Positions 1 to 7,543 of a stretch of 9,431 nucleotides of DNA are shown here, one piece after another. The stretch is from an uncultured Lachnospiraceae bacterium. GTDB lineage: Bacteria > Bacillota > Clostridia > Lachnospirales > Lachnospiraceae. Position numbers and translations under genes: made by a program. Location of the stretch: NCBI GenBank assembly GCA_937915975.1, contig CALGGL010000143.1, positions 1 through 9,431 of the forward strand, in the 5' to 3' direction. Below the pieces are notes generated by a model. It was given only the letters and a program-made list of their open reading frames with translations, did not search any database and was not told the origin of the DNA. How positions within the stretch are numbered: position 1 is the stretch's first letter; every line of letters begins with the position of its first letter.

Positions 1-1033
1 CTGCAAGTGTTTCACGTATTTGTTCATCTGTTAAATTAGATCCATCACTTTTCTTATAGTCATAGAAAAGATATTCATCAATGTTTGTAAGTGCAATGTC
101 GATTGAATCTGAAAAGCTGCTTTTTTCATCAAGAAGCTTTTTTAAATTAAAGTCGCCGCAACCGCATGAGGAACGAACTATAAGCTCTGAATTGAGAATA
201 CTTACATTGGTCTTATCTGTATTAATAAGGTTAACAACCTCAAATACCGACTGATATCCCATGGTTATAACACTGTTATGAACCGTAGTAAGCGGCGGAT
301 CCAAAACAATCGAAACAGGAGAATCATCATAGCCTGTAACCAGAATATCCTTTCCTATTTCCAGACCGTGTTCCTTGATTGCGGTGTAGCCTCCTATAGC
401 CATCTGGTCATTTGCAAACACAATGGCTTCAAGGTCAGGATTTCTGTCAAGAAGGTCACCTACAATTTCCTCAGTAAACTCTGAGAAATTTCCGTAGACA
501 ATTCGCTTTTCGTCAACCTCTATATTATTTTCTTTAAGAACCTCCATATAGGTGTTAAGTCTTTCTCTTGCATCGGCATTTTCCTTTCTGCCGCTTACAA
601 AACCTATTTTGGTCTTACCATGTTCCTTTATAAGATGCTCAACAGCCTGACGCATACCGGTCTTGCTTTCGGTATAAAGATAAGGATATCCCGGAACCTC
701 AATCTCGATTGTAAGTATTGGTATATCGAATTTGCTGAGAAAAGCGATCATATCATTTTCGGAAAGAAAGCTTCCGATTGAACCGATTGACACTATAAGT
801 GCATCAAGAGTATGCTTTGAAGCATAGTAAAAAATAGAATTGTATTGATAATCAAAACGTGCATTTTTAGGGTCGTTGTAGGAGGCATTCATATACATGC
901 CCGGAAAAACAACTAAATTGACATCAAGCTCCTTAGCCGCACAGTCGACACCCTTACAAACCTCATATGCATAATCATTGTCTAAGTGACACGTAAAAAA
1001 ACCGATATTGAGTCTTTTCTTGTTCTTCTCCAT
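1..1033 (-). CDS. LacI/periplasmic-binding-like sensor protein without HTH, 3' end outside window (possible GGDEF-type signalling protein)
   Basis: The minus-strand frame is open from an ATG at 1033-1031 to the window edge and gives 344 residues. It begins directly with the first beta strand of a type 1 periplasmic-binding fold (RLNIGFFT, residues 7-14). Family signatures follow: a VFANDQMAIGGYTAIKEHG segment (205-223), VTGYDDSP (232-239) and PPLTTVHNS (246-254), as in the sugar-sensing domains of LacI regulators. The ~60-residue LacI helix-turn-helix is absent and there is no signal peptide, so it should be a cytosolic sensor rather than a classical repressor or a transport receptor. After the fold comes a Cys-rich SSCGCG stretch (288-293) and a helical region. 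In Lachnospiraceae such domains are often fused to a C-terminal output module, commonly GGDEF; that part is not visible, so the output is inference. The start has GGGGG at 1045-1041, seven bases upstream, in place of a standard AGGAGG. The gene is divergent from purM. Confidence 0.85.
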   Translation of the reverse strand, partial: MEKNKKRLNIGFFTCHLDNDYAYEVCKGVDCAAKELDVNLVVFPGMYMNASYNDPKNARFDYQYNSIFYYASKHTLDALIVSIGSIGSFLSENDMIAFLSKFDIPILTIEIEVPGYPYLYTESKTGMRQAVEHLIKEHGKTKIGFVSGRKENADARERLNTYMEVLKENNIEVDEKRIVYGNFSEFTEEIVGDLLDRNPDLEAIVFANDQMAIGGYTAIKEHGLEIGKDILVTGYDDSPVSIVLDPPLTTVHNSVITMGYQSVFEVVNLINTDKTNVSILNSELIVRSSCGCGDFNLKKLLDEKSSFSDSIDIALTNIDEYLFYDYKKSDGSNLTDEQIRETLA

Positions 1034-1093
1034 AATATGTCCCCCGAAAAAAGTCAAAAAATGTAGTAAAAATGTTTAAAAACAACTAAATAT

Positions 1094-1122
1094 AATCTAC
1101 CATATTTCCAGTGAAATATCAA
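1094..1122 (-). promoter_or_regulatory. Candidate promoter for the minus-strand sensor gene
   Basis: Read on the minus strand, TTGATA (1122-1117; 5 of 6 consensus bases) is followed by a 17-base spacer and TAGATT (1099-1094; 4 of 6). This places a start site about 55 bases before the ATG at 1033. The -10 is weak, and AT-rich intergenic DNA gives such matches by chance, so this is a moderate call. An inverted repeat covers the spacer and part of the -35. Confidence 0.4.
1102..1119. promoter_or_regulatory. Candidate operator: perfect inverted repeat in divergent intergenic region
   Basis: ATATTTC-CAGT-GAAATAT is a perfect 7-bp-arm palindrome with a 4-base centre. It overlaps the -35 and spacer of the candidate minus-strand promoter and ends 26 bases before the -35 of the purM promoter. 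Its size and place fit a dimeric regulator's site. It lacks the central CG typical of LacI operators and does not resemble the Bacillus PurR box. The cognate regulator cannot be named from this sequence. Confidence 0.4.
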
Positions 1123-1145
1123 TAAAAAATATGGTCTTTAAAACC

Positions 1146-1174
1146 TTTACAAACTGTTCTATATCGACTATAAT
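1146..1174 (+). promoter_or_regulatory. Promoter for purM and the downstream gene cluster
   Basis: TTTACA (1146-1151; 5 of 6 bases) is followed by exactly 17 bases and a perfect TATAAT (1169-1174), a strong housekeeping-sigma promoter. Initiation near 1181 gives a leader of about 37 bases that contains the ribosome binding site AGGAGGA at 1204-1210. The leader is too short for a purine riboswitch. This promoter also settles the purM start, because the in-frame ATG at 1131 lies upstream of it. Confidence 0.7.
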
Positions 1175-1217
1175 TAACGGGATAAAATCTGTTAAAAATA
1201 TTCAGGAGGATTTACAT

Positions 1218-2243
1218 ATGGATTACAAAAAAGCCGGAGTTGATATTGAGGCAGGATATAAGTCGGTGGAGCTTATGAAGGAGCACATCAAAAAGACTAT
1301 GAGAGAAGAGGTCTTGGGTGAGATAGGTGGCTTTGCCGGTGCTTTTGATTTGAGCAAGATTAAGAATATGGAGGAGCCGGTGCTGCTTTCGGGAACTGAC
1401 GGATGCGGAACCAAGGTTAAGCTGGCATTTCTTATGGATAAGCATGACACCATAGGTATAGATGCTGTTGCAATGTGTGTAAATGACATAGCTTGCTCCG
1501 GAGGAGAACCTTTATTTTTCCTGGACTATATCGCATGCGGTAAAAATTATCCTGAAAAGATAGCTGCCATAGTAAGCGGAGTTGCTGAGGGCTGTCGCCA
1601 ATCCGGTGCGGCACTTGTAGGTGGTGAAACTGCTGAACATCCCGGACTTATGCCTGAGGATGAATATGATCTTGCAGGCTTTGCTGTAGGCGTTGTTGAT
1701 AAAAAGGATTTAATAACGGGAAAGGATATCAAGCCGGGGGATGCACTTATAGGTATTGAGTCAAGCGGAGTTCACAGCAATGGTTTTTCACTTGTAAGAA
1801 AGGTGTTTGAGATGACTAAGGAGTCACTTGATACTTATTATGATGAACTTGGAGCCACACTTGGAGAAACTCTTATAACACCTACAAGAATATATGTAAA
1901 TGCTTTGAAAAACATAAAGAATGCAGGAGTTAAGGTTAAGGGCTGCAGTCACATTACAGGTGGCGGTTTTTATGAAAACATTCCGAGAATGCTTCCTGAC
2001 GGAATTACAGCAATTGTTGATAAAAATTCTTATGAGGTTCCTGCTATATTTAAGCTTCTTGCATCGAAGGGCAATATAGAGGAGCAGATGATGTACAACA
2101 CTTATAATATGGGTATTGGAATGATTCTTGCGATTGATCCTGTTGATGTGGATAAGACCTTAGATGCCATAAAGGCGGCAGGAGATACGGCTTATATTGT
2201 AGGAACAACAAAGGCAGGAGAAAAGGGAGTAGAATTATGTTAA
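1218..2243 (+). CDS. purM: Phosphoribosylformylglycinamidine cyclo-ligase (AIR synthetase)
   Basis: PurM closes the imidazole ring, converting FGAM and ATP to aminoimidazole ribotide, step 5 of IMP synthesis in the cytosol. The 341-residue product has the usual family length and all landmarks: GGFAGAFDL (37-45), [13 protein letters not shown] (58-70, nucleotide-binding region), [17 protein letters not shown] (88-104), GGETAEHPG (135-143), [13 protein letters not shown] (182-194), TPTRIY (221-226), [16 protein letters not shown] (245-260) and YNMGIGM (296-302). The His in GGETAEHPG replaces the Met seen in Bacillus. The start at 1218 is chosen because AGGAGGA sits at 1204-1210 and the first family residues ([11 protein letters not shown]) follow at once; an in-frame ATG at 1131 precedes the promoter. 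It is the first gene of the cluster, and its last 7 bases overlap purN, which suggests translational coupling. Confidence 0.97.
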   Translation: MDYKKAGVDIEAGYKSVELMKEHIKKTMREEVLGEIGGFAGAFDLSKIKNMEEPVLLSGTDGCGTKVKLAFLMDKHDTIGIDAVAMCVNDIACSGGEPLFFLDYIACGKNYPEKIAAIVSGVAEGCRQSGAALVGGETAEHPGLMPEDEYDLAGFAVGVVDKKDLITGKDIKPGDALIGIESSGVHSNGFSLVRKVFEMTKESLDTYYDELGATLGETLITPTRIYVNALKNIKNAGVKVKGCSHITGGGFYENIPRMLPDGITAIVDKNSYEVPAIFKLLASKGNIEEQMMYNTYNMGIGMILAIDPVDVDKTLDAIKAAGDTAYIVGTTKAGEKGVELC

Positions 2244-2824
2244 GAGTTGTTGTACTTGTATCAGGCGGAGGAACCAATCTTCAGGCTATAATCGACAGTG
2301 TTAATAACGGTACTATCACCAATACCGAGCTGGTTGGTGTAATAAGTAATAATTACGGAGTTTATGCACTTGAAAGAGCAAAAAATGCCGGGATAGATAA
2401 TCAGGTGGTTTCACCAAAGGACTATTCTTCAAGAGAGGCGTTTAATGATGCACTTTTGGAAAAAGTAAATGCATATAATCCCGATCTCATTGTCCTCGCA
2501 GGATTTCTTGTGGTTATCCCTGAGAAGATGATAGATGCATATGAAAATAAAATAATAAATATACATCCGTCTCTTATACCATCCTTTTGCGGAACAGGAT
2601 ATTACGGACTTAAGGTACATGAGGCGGCTCTTAGTCGTGGTGTAAAGGTATCTGGTGCAACGGTTCACTATGTGGATAAGGGAACCGATACAGGTCCTAT
2701 CATACTTCAAAAGGCAGTCGAGGTAAAGGAAGGAGATACACCTAAGACCTTGCAGCAAAGAATTATGGAGGAGGCAGAGTGGAAGCTTTTGCCTGCTGCG
2801 ATTAATATGATAGCAAACAGATAA
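2237..2824 (+). CDS. purN: Phosphoribosylglycinamide formyltransferase (GAR transformylase, folate-dependent)
   Basis: PurN transfers the formyl group of 10-formyl-tetrahydrofolate to GAR, step 3 of IMP synthesis. The 195-residue product spans the whole family. It has the N-terminal phosphate-binding loop [11 protein letters not shown] (8-18), the catalytic Asn-X-His at N108 and H110 within [11 protein letters not shown] (107-117), and the GTDTGPII motif (149-156), where D151 corresponds to the catalytic Asp144 of the E. coli enzyme. The start ATG at 2237 lies inside the end of purM in another frame, with GGGAG at 2225-2229 as ribosome binding site. purD follows after 21 bases. Nothing is truncated or unusual. 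Confidence 0.96.
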   Translation: MLRVVVLVSGGGTNLQAIIDSVNNGTITNTELVGVISNNYGVYALERAKNAGIDNQVVSPKDYSSREAFNDALLEKVNAYNPDLIVLAGFLVVIPEKMIDAYENKIINIHPSLIPSFCGTGYYGLKVHEAALSRGVKVSGATVHYVDKGTDTGPIILQKAVEVKEGDTPKTLQQRIMEEAEWKLLPAAINMIANR

Positions 2825-2845
2825 TAGAAATGAAGGAGTAAAATT

Positions 2846-4117
2846 ATGAAGGTACTTATAGTAGGAGGCGGCGGAAGAGAGCATGCCATAGCAGTAAAAT
2901 GTAGTGAAAGTAAACTTGTGGATAAGCTTTTTGCGGCACCGGGCAATGCGGGTATCGCAAAGCTTGCTGAGTGTGTTGATATATCGGTTATGGATGCCGA
3001 CAAGCTTGTTGCATTTGCAAAGGATAATAATATAGATTTAACCATAATAGGACCGGATGATCCGCTTGTTGCAGGTGTTGCGGATGCATTTATTAGGGAA
3101 GGCTTAAGAGTGTTCGGACCTGCAAAGAATGCAGCTATTATAGAAGGTTCAAAGGCATTCTCCAAGGATTTGATGAAAAAGTATAATATTCCGTCGGCAG
3201 CCTATGAAGTTTTTGATAATGCCAACGCAGCACTTTCATATCTTGAAACAGCCAAGATGCCTATCGTGCTTAAGGCAGACGGACTTGCTCTCGGCAAGGG
3301 CGTACTTATCTGTAACAATCTTGAGGAAGCAAAGGCAGGTGTAAAAACTCTTATGCTTGATAAGCAGTTCGGAACTGCCGGAGATAAGATTGTAATTGAG
3401 GAATTTATGACAGGTAGAGAGGTTTCTGTTCTCTGCTTCTGTGATGGTACACATATAAAACCAATGACCTCAGCTCAGGATCATAAGAGAGCAAAGGATG
3501 GTGATAAGGGACTCAATACCGGAGGTATGGGTACATTTTCACCAAGTCCTTTCTATACAGAGGAGGTTGATAAGTTCTGTAAGGAGAAGATTTATCAGCC
3601 TACTATGGATGCCATGAAGGCTGAAGGAAGAGATTTTACAGGTATTCTTTTCTGTGGACTTATGCTTACCGAGGACGGACCAAAGGTGCTTGAATATAAT
3701 GCAAGATTCGGCGACCCTGAGGCTCAGGTTGTTTTACCTCGAATGAAAAATGACATAATAGAGGTTATGGAAGCATGCATAGACGGTAAGCTTGATGAGG
3801 TTGATTTGCAGTTTGAGGACAATGCGGCAGTTTGCGTAATACTTGCATCTGACGGTTATCCTGAACATTATGATAAGGGCTTTGTTATAAACGGACTTGA
3901 TACATTTGATGACAAGGATGGTTATTATGTATTCCACGCAGGAACAAAGCTTACGGATAAGGGTATAGTTACCAACGGTGGCCGTGTACTTGGCGTTACT
4001 GCAAAGGGTGATGACTTATTTAAGGCAAGAGCCAATGCATACGAGGCTACAAAATGGATAGACTTTGAAAATAAGTATATGAGAAATGACATAGGTAAAG
4101 CTATAGATGAGCAGTGA
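2846..4117 (+). CDS. purD: Phosphoribosylamine-glycine ligase (GAR synthetase)
   Basis: PurD joins glycine to 5-phosphoribosylamine with ATP to give GAR, step 2 of IMP synthesis and the substrate of the neighbouring PurN. The 423 residues match the usual length. Visible parts are the N-terminal pre-ATP-grasp domain with VGGGGREHAIA (6-16) and PGNAG (32-36), GPDDPLVAG (69-77), the ATP-grasp core with VLKADGLALGKGV (141-153) and EEFMTGREVSVL (185-196), the hallmark QDHKRAKDGDKGLNTGGMG (211-229) and the metal site LEYNARFGDPEAQ (282-294), then a C-terminal domain with GGRVLGVTA. The GLNTGGMG segment has Leu where many homologues have Pro. AAGGAG at 2833-2838 precedes the ATG. The stop at 4115-4117 is 14 bases before the regulator gene, so co-transcription with it is likely. 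Confidence 0.97.
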   Translation: MKVLIVGGGGREHAIAVKCSESKLVDKLFAAPGNAGIAKLAECVDISVMDADKLVAFAKDNNIDLTIIGPDDPLVAGVADAFIREGLRVFGPAKNAAIIEGSKAFSKDLMKKYNIPSAAYEVFDNANAALSYLETAKMPIVLKADGLALGKGVLICNNLEEAKAGVKTLMLDKQFGTAGDKIVIEEFMTGREVSVLCFCDGTHIKPMTSAQDHKRAKDGDKGLNTGGMGTFSPSPFYTEEVDKFCKEKIYQPTMDAMKAEGRDFTGILFCGLMLTEDGPKVLEYNARFGDPEAQVVLPRMKNDIIEVMEACIDGKLDEVDLQFEDNAAVCVILASDGYPEHYDKGFVINGLDTFDDKDGYYVFHAGTKLTDKGIVTNGGRVLGVTAKGDDLFKARANAYEATKWIDFENKYMRNDIGKAIDEQ

Positions 4118-4131
4118 AACGGAGATATAGC

Positions 4132-4530
4132 ATGATAATTAAAATTGATTTTAACAGCGATGAAGCAATTTATATGCAGCTAAGAAATCAAATAATAATG
4201 GGAATTGCACAAGACGAGATAAAGGATGGAGAATCTCTTCCGTCGGTAAGGCAGTTGGCCGATGAGCTTGGTGTAAATATGCATACAGTAAATAAGGCGT
4301 ATGCTCTTTTGCGTGAGGACGGCTACTTAAAGCTTGACAGACGAAAGGGTGCAGTTGTGTGCATATCGTTAGATTCCAGACCGAGACACTTAGAGATGAT
4401 GAACCTTAATATGCGAATGATGGTGGCGGAGGCTGTATGTAAGCAGATTAGCCCGGAGGAAATGCATCAGATTATTTCTGATATGTTTAAAGAGTTTGGA
4501 GAATTTCGTGACGATGGAGGTAGACAATGA
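4132..4530 (+). CDS. GntR-family (YtrA subfamily) transcriptional regulator
   Basis: This is a 132-residue DNA-binding protein. The GntR winged helix spans about residues 10-78: EAIYMQLRNQIIMGI (helix 1), ESLPSVRQLADELGVNMHT (helix-turn-helix, 34-52), VNKAYALLREDGYL (recognition helix to wing, 53-66) and RRKGAVV (wing, 70-76). Only about 50 residues follow, forming short helices, which is the YtrA type; such proteins lack a large ligand domain. CGGAG at 4120-4124 supports the ATG at 4132; a GTG six codons upstream overlaps the purD stop and has no good ribosome binding site. Its TGA overlaps the clpC ATG (ATGA), so the two proteins are probably coupled. YtrA regulators usually sit beside ABC transporter genes, so the clpC partner is notable. 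Control of clpC or of the cluster is inference; no operator was recognised. Confidence 0.9.
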   Translation: MIIKIDFNSDEAIYMQLRNQIIMGIAQDEIKDGESLPSVRQLADELGVNMHTVNKAYALLREDGYLKLDRRKGAVVCISLDSRPRHLEMMNLNMRMMVAEAVCKQISPEEMHQIISDMFKEFGEFRDDGGRQ

Positions 4531-6977
4531 AGTTAGGATATACATTGCAGGCTCAGGAGGTAATGGATGTTGCAGCCGAAACAGCAGGCAGCATGAAACA
4601 TAAATTTATAGGATCGGAGCATCTTTTATATGCTCTTATTACTTACCCTTCAGGTACTGCTTATAAGGTGCTTTCCGAGAATGGAGCAGATGAAAAAGTT
4701 GTTAAGGAATATCTTAACAGAATAAAAGATTTCGGACAGGGAAGAGCGAAGGATACACTTTATTCGGGTAAATTAAAGCAGCTGCTTGAAACTGCCGAGT
4801 CAGAGGCGTTGAAGCAAAAATGCAGTGAGATAGGAACGGAGCAGCTTTTAACGGCACTCATTAAAACTACAGATTCCATAGCTATGAAGCTTTTGGAGTC
4901 CATGTCGGTTAATGTTCAAAAAATATATGTGGATATTATGGTTTCCATGGGAAGAGATGCATCTGCCGCAAAAAAGGAATATGCATCTATAAAAAATCCT
5001 TCCTCAGGAAAGAAGAAGGCATCTTCGGCTACACCTACACTTGATCAGTACAGCAAGGATTTAACCAAGGAAGCAAGATTAAGTAATATGGATCCGGTAA
5101 TCGGAAGAAATGCCGAGATAGAAAGGGTTATGCAGATTCTTTGCAGAAGAATGAAAAATAATCCTTGTCTTGTGGGTGAACCGGGTGTTGGAAAAACCGC
5201 CATAGTAGAAGGGCTGGCACAGCTTATCGCCCAGGAAAATGTTCCTGAGATACTTGCCGAAAAAAAGATTTTAAATCTTGATTTGTCAAGTATGGTGGCG
5301 GGCTCTAAGTACCGCGGTGAATTTGAAGAGAGAATTAAAAAGGTTATAAATGAAGTTAAGGCAGCAGGTGATGTTATATTGTTTGTTGACGAGCTTCATA
5401 CGATTATAGGTGCCGGTGGAGCAGAGGGCGCCTTGGATGCATCCAACATACTTAAGCCTGCTCTGTCACGTGGGGAGGTTCAGCTTATCGGTGCAACAAC
5501 AAGAACCGAATACAGAAAATATGTTGAAAAGGATGCTGCTTTGGAAAGAAGATTCCAGCCTGTTTATGTTGAGGAGCCGACATCCGAGGAAACAACGGAT
5601 ATTTTAAACGGTTTAAAGCATAAGTACGAGGAACATCATGGAGTCAGTATATCAGACGAAGCCATAGCTGCAGCGACGGAGTATTCCGTAAGATATATCA
5701 ATGACAGATTTCTTCCCGATAAGGCAATAGACCTTATAGATGAGGCTGCTTCAAGAAAGAAGCTTGGACTTTTTACAAAGAGCAAGTCTACAATCAATCT
5801 TGAGGAAAATATAAAAGAACTTGAGGATGAGCTTGAGGATGCACTGGTAAACAGCGACTTTGAGGAAGCATCAAAAATAAAGAAAAATATTGAAAAGACC
5901 AAAAAGAAAATAGAAAAAACCAAGATAGCCAATCACAACAAGGAAGAGGAAATACTTGAAATCACAGGTGATGATGTGGCAGACGTGGTATCGGTATGGA
6001 CCAAGGTTCCGGTAAGCAGGATTACCGAAACCGAGTCATCCAGACTTCTTAAGCTGGAAGATACTCTGCATAAGAGAGTTGTGGCACAGGATGAAGCGGT
6101 TGATGCGGTTGCCAAGGCTATAAGAAGAGGCAGAGTCGGTCTCAAGGATCCTAAGAGACCTATCGGTTCATTTTTATTCTTGGGCCCTACGGGTGTGGGT
6201 AAAACCGAACTCTCAAAGGCTCTTGCGGAAGCGGTATTCGGAGATGAAAAATCGCTTATTAGAGTTGATATGTCTGAATATATGGAAAAGCACAGTGTAT
6301 CAAAGATTATAGGCTCACCTCCGGGATATGTGGGCTTTGATGAGGGCGGACAATTAAGTGAAAGTGTGCGTAAAAATCCATACTCGGTTATATTGTTTGA
6401 CGAGATAGAAAAAGCACATCCGGATGTATTTAACATACTTCTTCAGGTGCTTGATGACGGTCATATAACGGACTCCCAGGGAAGGAAGGCAGACTTTAAA
6501 AATACCATTATCATAATGACAAGCAATGCGGGAGCCCAAAGAATAATTGACCCTAAAACTCTTGGCTTTGGCGGCGGAAATGATGCCGAAAAGGATCATG
6601 AGGATATGAAGAAGGGTGTTATGGATGAGATAAAGCAGATATTCAGACCTGAGTTTCTTAACCGTATAGACGATATAATCGTCTTCAGAACCCTTACTAA
6701 GGATAATATCAAGGCTATAAGTGCGCTTATGCTCAAGGAGTTAAAGACAAGGGTTAAAAAGCAGATGGATATTACGCTTACCTATGGTGATACCATCAAG
6801 AACTTTATCTTTGATAAGGGTTATGATAAGAAGTTTGGTGCAAGACCTATCAAACGTACAATCCAAAATGAGATAGAGGATAAGCTTGCCGAGGAAATTC
6901 TTAAGGGTGCTGTTAAGCAGGGTGAGAAGGTAAGTATAGGAGTTAAAGACGGAAAGGTTACATTTACCGTAAAATAA
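4527..6977 (+). CDS. clpC: ATP-dependent Clp protease ATP-binding subunit ClpC
   Basis: ClpC is a hexameric AAA+ unfoldase that feeds substrates to ClpP in the cytosol. The 816-residue protein is full length. The N-domain (1-145) has two Clp repeats, with E31 and E105 aligning with the Glu32/Glu106 phosphoarginine contacts of B. subtilis ClpC. Ring D1 has Walker A GEPGVGKT (217-224), Walker B VILFVDE (283-289) and arginine-finger RR (341-342). The highly charged middle domain (about 421-470) carries F445, matching the tip Phe that controls ClpC assembly. Ring D2 has Walker A GPTGVGKT (553-560), Walker B VILFDE (621-626) and GARPIKR (771-777). LGF at 679-681 is the ClpP-docking loop, which separates it from ClpB. 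TGGAGG at 4515-4520 precedes the ATG, and the gene overlaps gntR by 4 bases. ctsR, mcsA and mcsB, the usual upstream partners, are absent here. Confidence 0.96.
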   Translation: MKLGYTLQAQEVMDVAAETAGSMKHKFIGSEHLLYALITYPSGTAYKVLSENGADEKVVKEYLNRIKDFGQGRAKDTLYSGKLKQLLETAESEALKQKCSEIGTEQLLTALIKTTDSIAMKLLESMSVNVQKIYVDIMVSMGRDASAAKKEYASIKNPSSGKKKASSATPTLDQYSKDLTKEARLSNMDPVIGRNAEIERVMQILCRRMKNNPCLVGEPGVGKTAIVEGLAQLIAQENVPEILAEKKILNLDLSSMVAGSKYRGEFEERIKKVINEVKAAGDVILFVDELHTIIGAGGAEGALDASNILKPALSRGEVQLIGATTRTEYRKYVEKDAALERRFQPVYVEEPTSEETTDILNGLKHKYEEHHGVSISDEAIAAATEYSVRYINDRFLPDKAIDLIDEAASRKKLGLFTKSKSTINLEENIKELEDELEDALVNSDFEEASKIKKNIEKTKKKIEKTKIANHNKEEEILEITGDDVADVVSVWTKVPVSRITETESSRLLKLEDTLHKRVVAQDEAVDAVAKAIRRGRVGLKDPKRPIGSFLFLGPTGVGKTELSKALAEAVFGDEKSLIRVDMSEYMEKHSVSKIIGSPPGYVGFDEGGQLSESVRKNPYSVILFDEIEKAHPDVFNILLQVLDDGHITDSQGRKADFKNTIIIMTSNAGAQRIIDPKTLGFGGGNDAEKDHEDMKKGVMDEIKQIFRPEFLNRIDDIIVFRTLTKDNIKAISALMLKELKTRVKKQMDITLTYGDTIKNFIFDKGYDKKFGARPIKRTIQNEIEDKLAEEILKGAVKQGEKVSIGVKDGKVTFTVK

Positions 6978-7015
6978 TATATCCAAAAACTTCATAGAAT
7001 TTTAATAATAAATAT

Positions 7016-7098
7016 ATGGCAAAAAATCAGTTTATATTGTATAATTAATTTGTGCATTATTGAAAGATAAGATTACTAAACGAAGAGGACATTATAAT
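7016..7098 (+). promoter_or_regulatory. Candidate promoter region for the 137-aa gene and radA
   Basis: The 141-base gap after clpC is AT-rich and has two perfect TATAAT hexamers, at 7040-7045 and 7093-7098. The first is preceded by ATGGCA (7016-7021; 4 of 6 bases) with an 18-base spacer and would start near 7052, giving a leader of about 67 bases. The second has no convincing -35. No stem-loop followed by a T run is seen after clpC, so read-through from the upstream cluster is also possible. Confidence 0.4.
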
Positions 7099-7118
7099 AC
7101 ACAAATGGAGGAGAAAAG

Positions 7119-7532
7119 ATGGCAGTAATTGATGAGTTGATTCGAGAGGAAGAAACAGGAGCGTTAAGCTTTGGTAATTATGCTCTTGCTTCTAAGACCA
7201 AAAAAGATGGCTTTAATTACAATGGGGATATTTACAAGATTAAGACTTTCAGGGAAATTACAAAGCTTGAGAAAAACGGTACATTTGTATATGAGTCGGT
7301 TCCGGGAACCGCTGTTCACCACTTCAGAGCTACTGACAAGGAGGTAATACTTGATGTAGAGGGCTCAGAGGATTCACAGGTTACACTTGAGCTTGAGGCC
7401 GAGAAGGATTACAAGATACATATAGATAATATATATGTAGGAAAAATGAAGACAAACCTTGGCGGTAAGCTTAATCTTAGTGTTGAGCTTGAGCCGGGTA
7501 AGCAGGTTAATATCAGAATTGAAAAGCAATAA
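7119..7532 (+). CDS. Conserved-looking small acidic protein of unknown function
   Basis: This gene codes for 137 residues with no signal peptide, membrane segment or Cys. I do not recognise a defined domain. The N-terminus (MAVIDELIREEETG) is a short acidic helix. The rest alternates in beta-strand pattern: a middle part with IYKIKTFREITKLEKNGTFVYESVPGTAV broken around residues 39-66, then a C-terminal strand-rich section with YKIHIDNIYVGKMKTN (98-113) and GGKLNLSVELEPG (115-127) that looks like a small beta sandwich. TGGAGGAG at 7106-7113 is a strong ribosome binding site before the ATG. radA begins 11 bases after its stop, so the two are probably translated from one message. My faint recollection is that similar clostridial proteins carry the label endosialidase; nothing visible here supports such an enzyme, and the length is far too short. 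Confidence 0.85.
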   Translation: MAVIDELIREEETGALSFGNYALASKTKKDGFNYNGDIYKIKTFREITKLEKNGTFVYESVPGTAVHHFRATDKEVILDVEGSEDSQVTLELEAEKDYKIHIDNIYVGKMKTNLGGKLNLSVELEPGKQVNIRIEKQ

Positions 7533-7543
7533 GGAGTTTTATA

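Noticed and set aside
278..484. Plus-strand 68-codon frame opposite the sensor gene
   Set aside because: It is antisense to the continuous periplasmic-binding-fold coding frame and has no features of its own.
1050..1058. AGTCAAAAA as a CtsR half-site near the sensor gene
   Set aside because: CtsR needs two direct GGTCAAA-type heptads. Only one imperfect copy exists, and none is found before gntR-clpC.
1131..1217. In-frame 29-codon upstream extension of purM starting at ATG 1131
   Set aside because: It begins before the TTTACA-N17-TATAAT promoter, has no ribosome binding site, and the residues do not match PurM; AGGAGGA at 1204-1210 fixes the start at 1218.
2429..3165. Long minus-strand open frames antisense to purN and purD
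   Set aside because: They lie opposite well-conserved enzymes, have no ribosome binding sites or recognisable domains, and are shadows of the plus-strand codon bias.
4114..4131. GTG start six codons upstream of the GntR gene, overlapping the purD stop
   Set aside because: There is no convincing ribosome binding site before it, while CGGAG lies 7 bases before the ATG at 4132, where the typical YtrA N-terminus begins.
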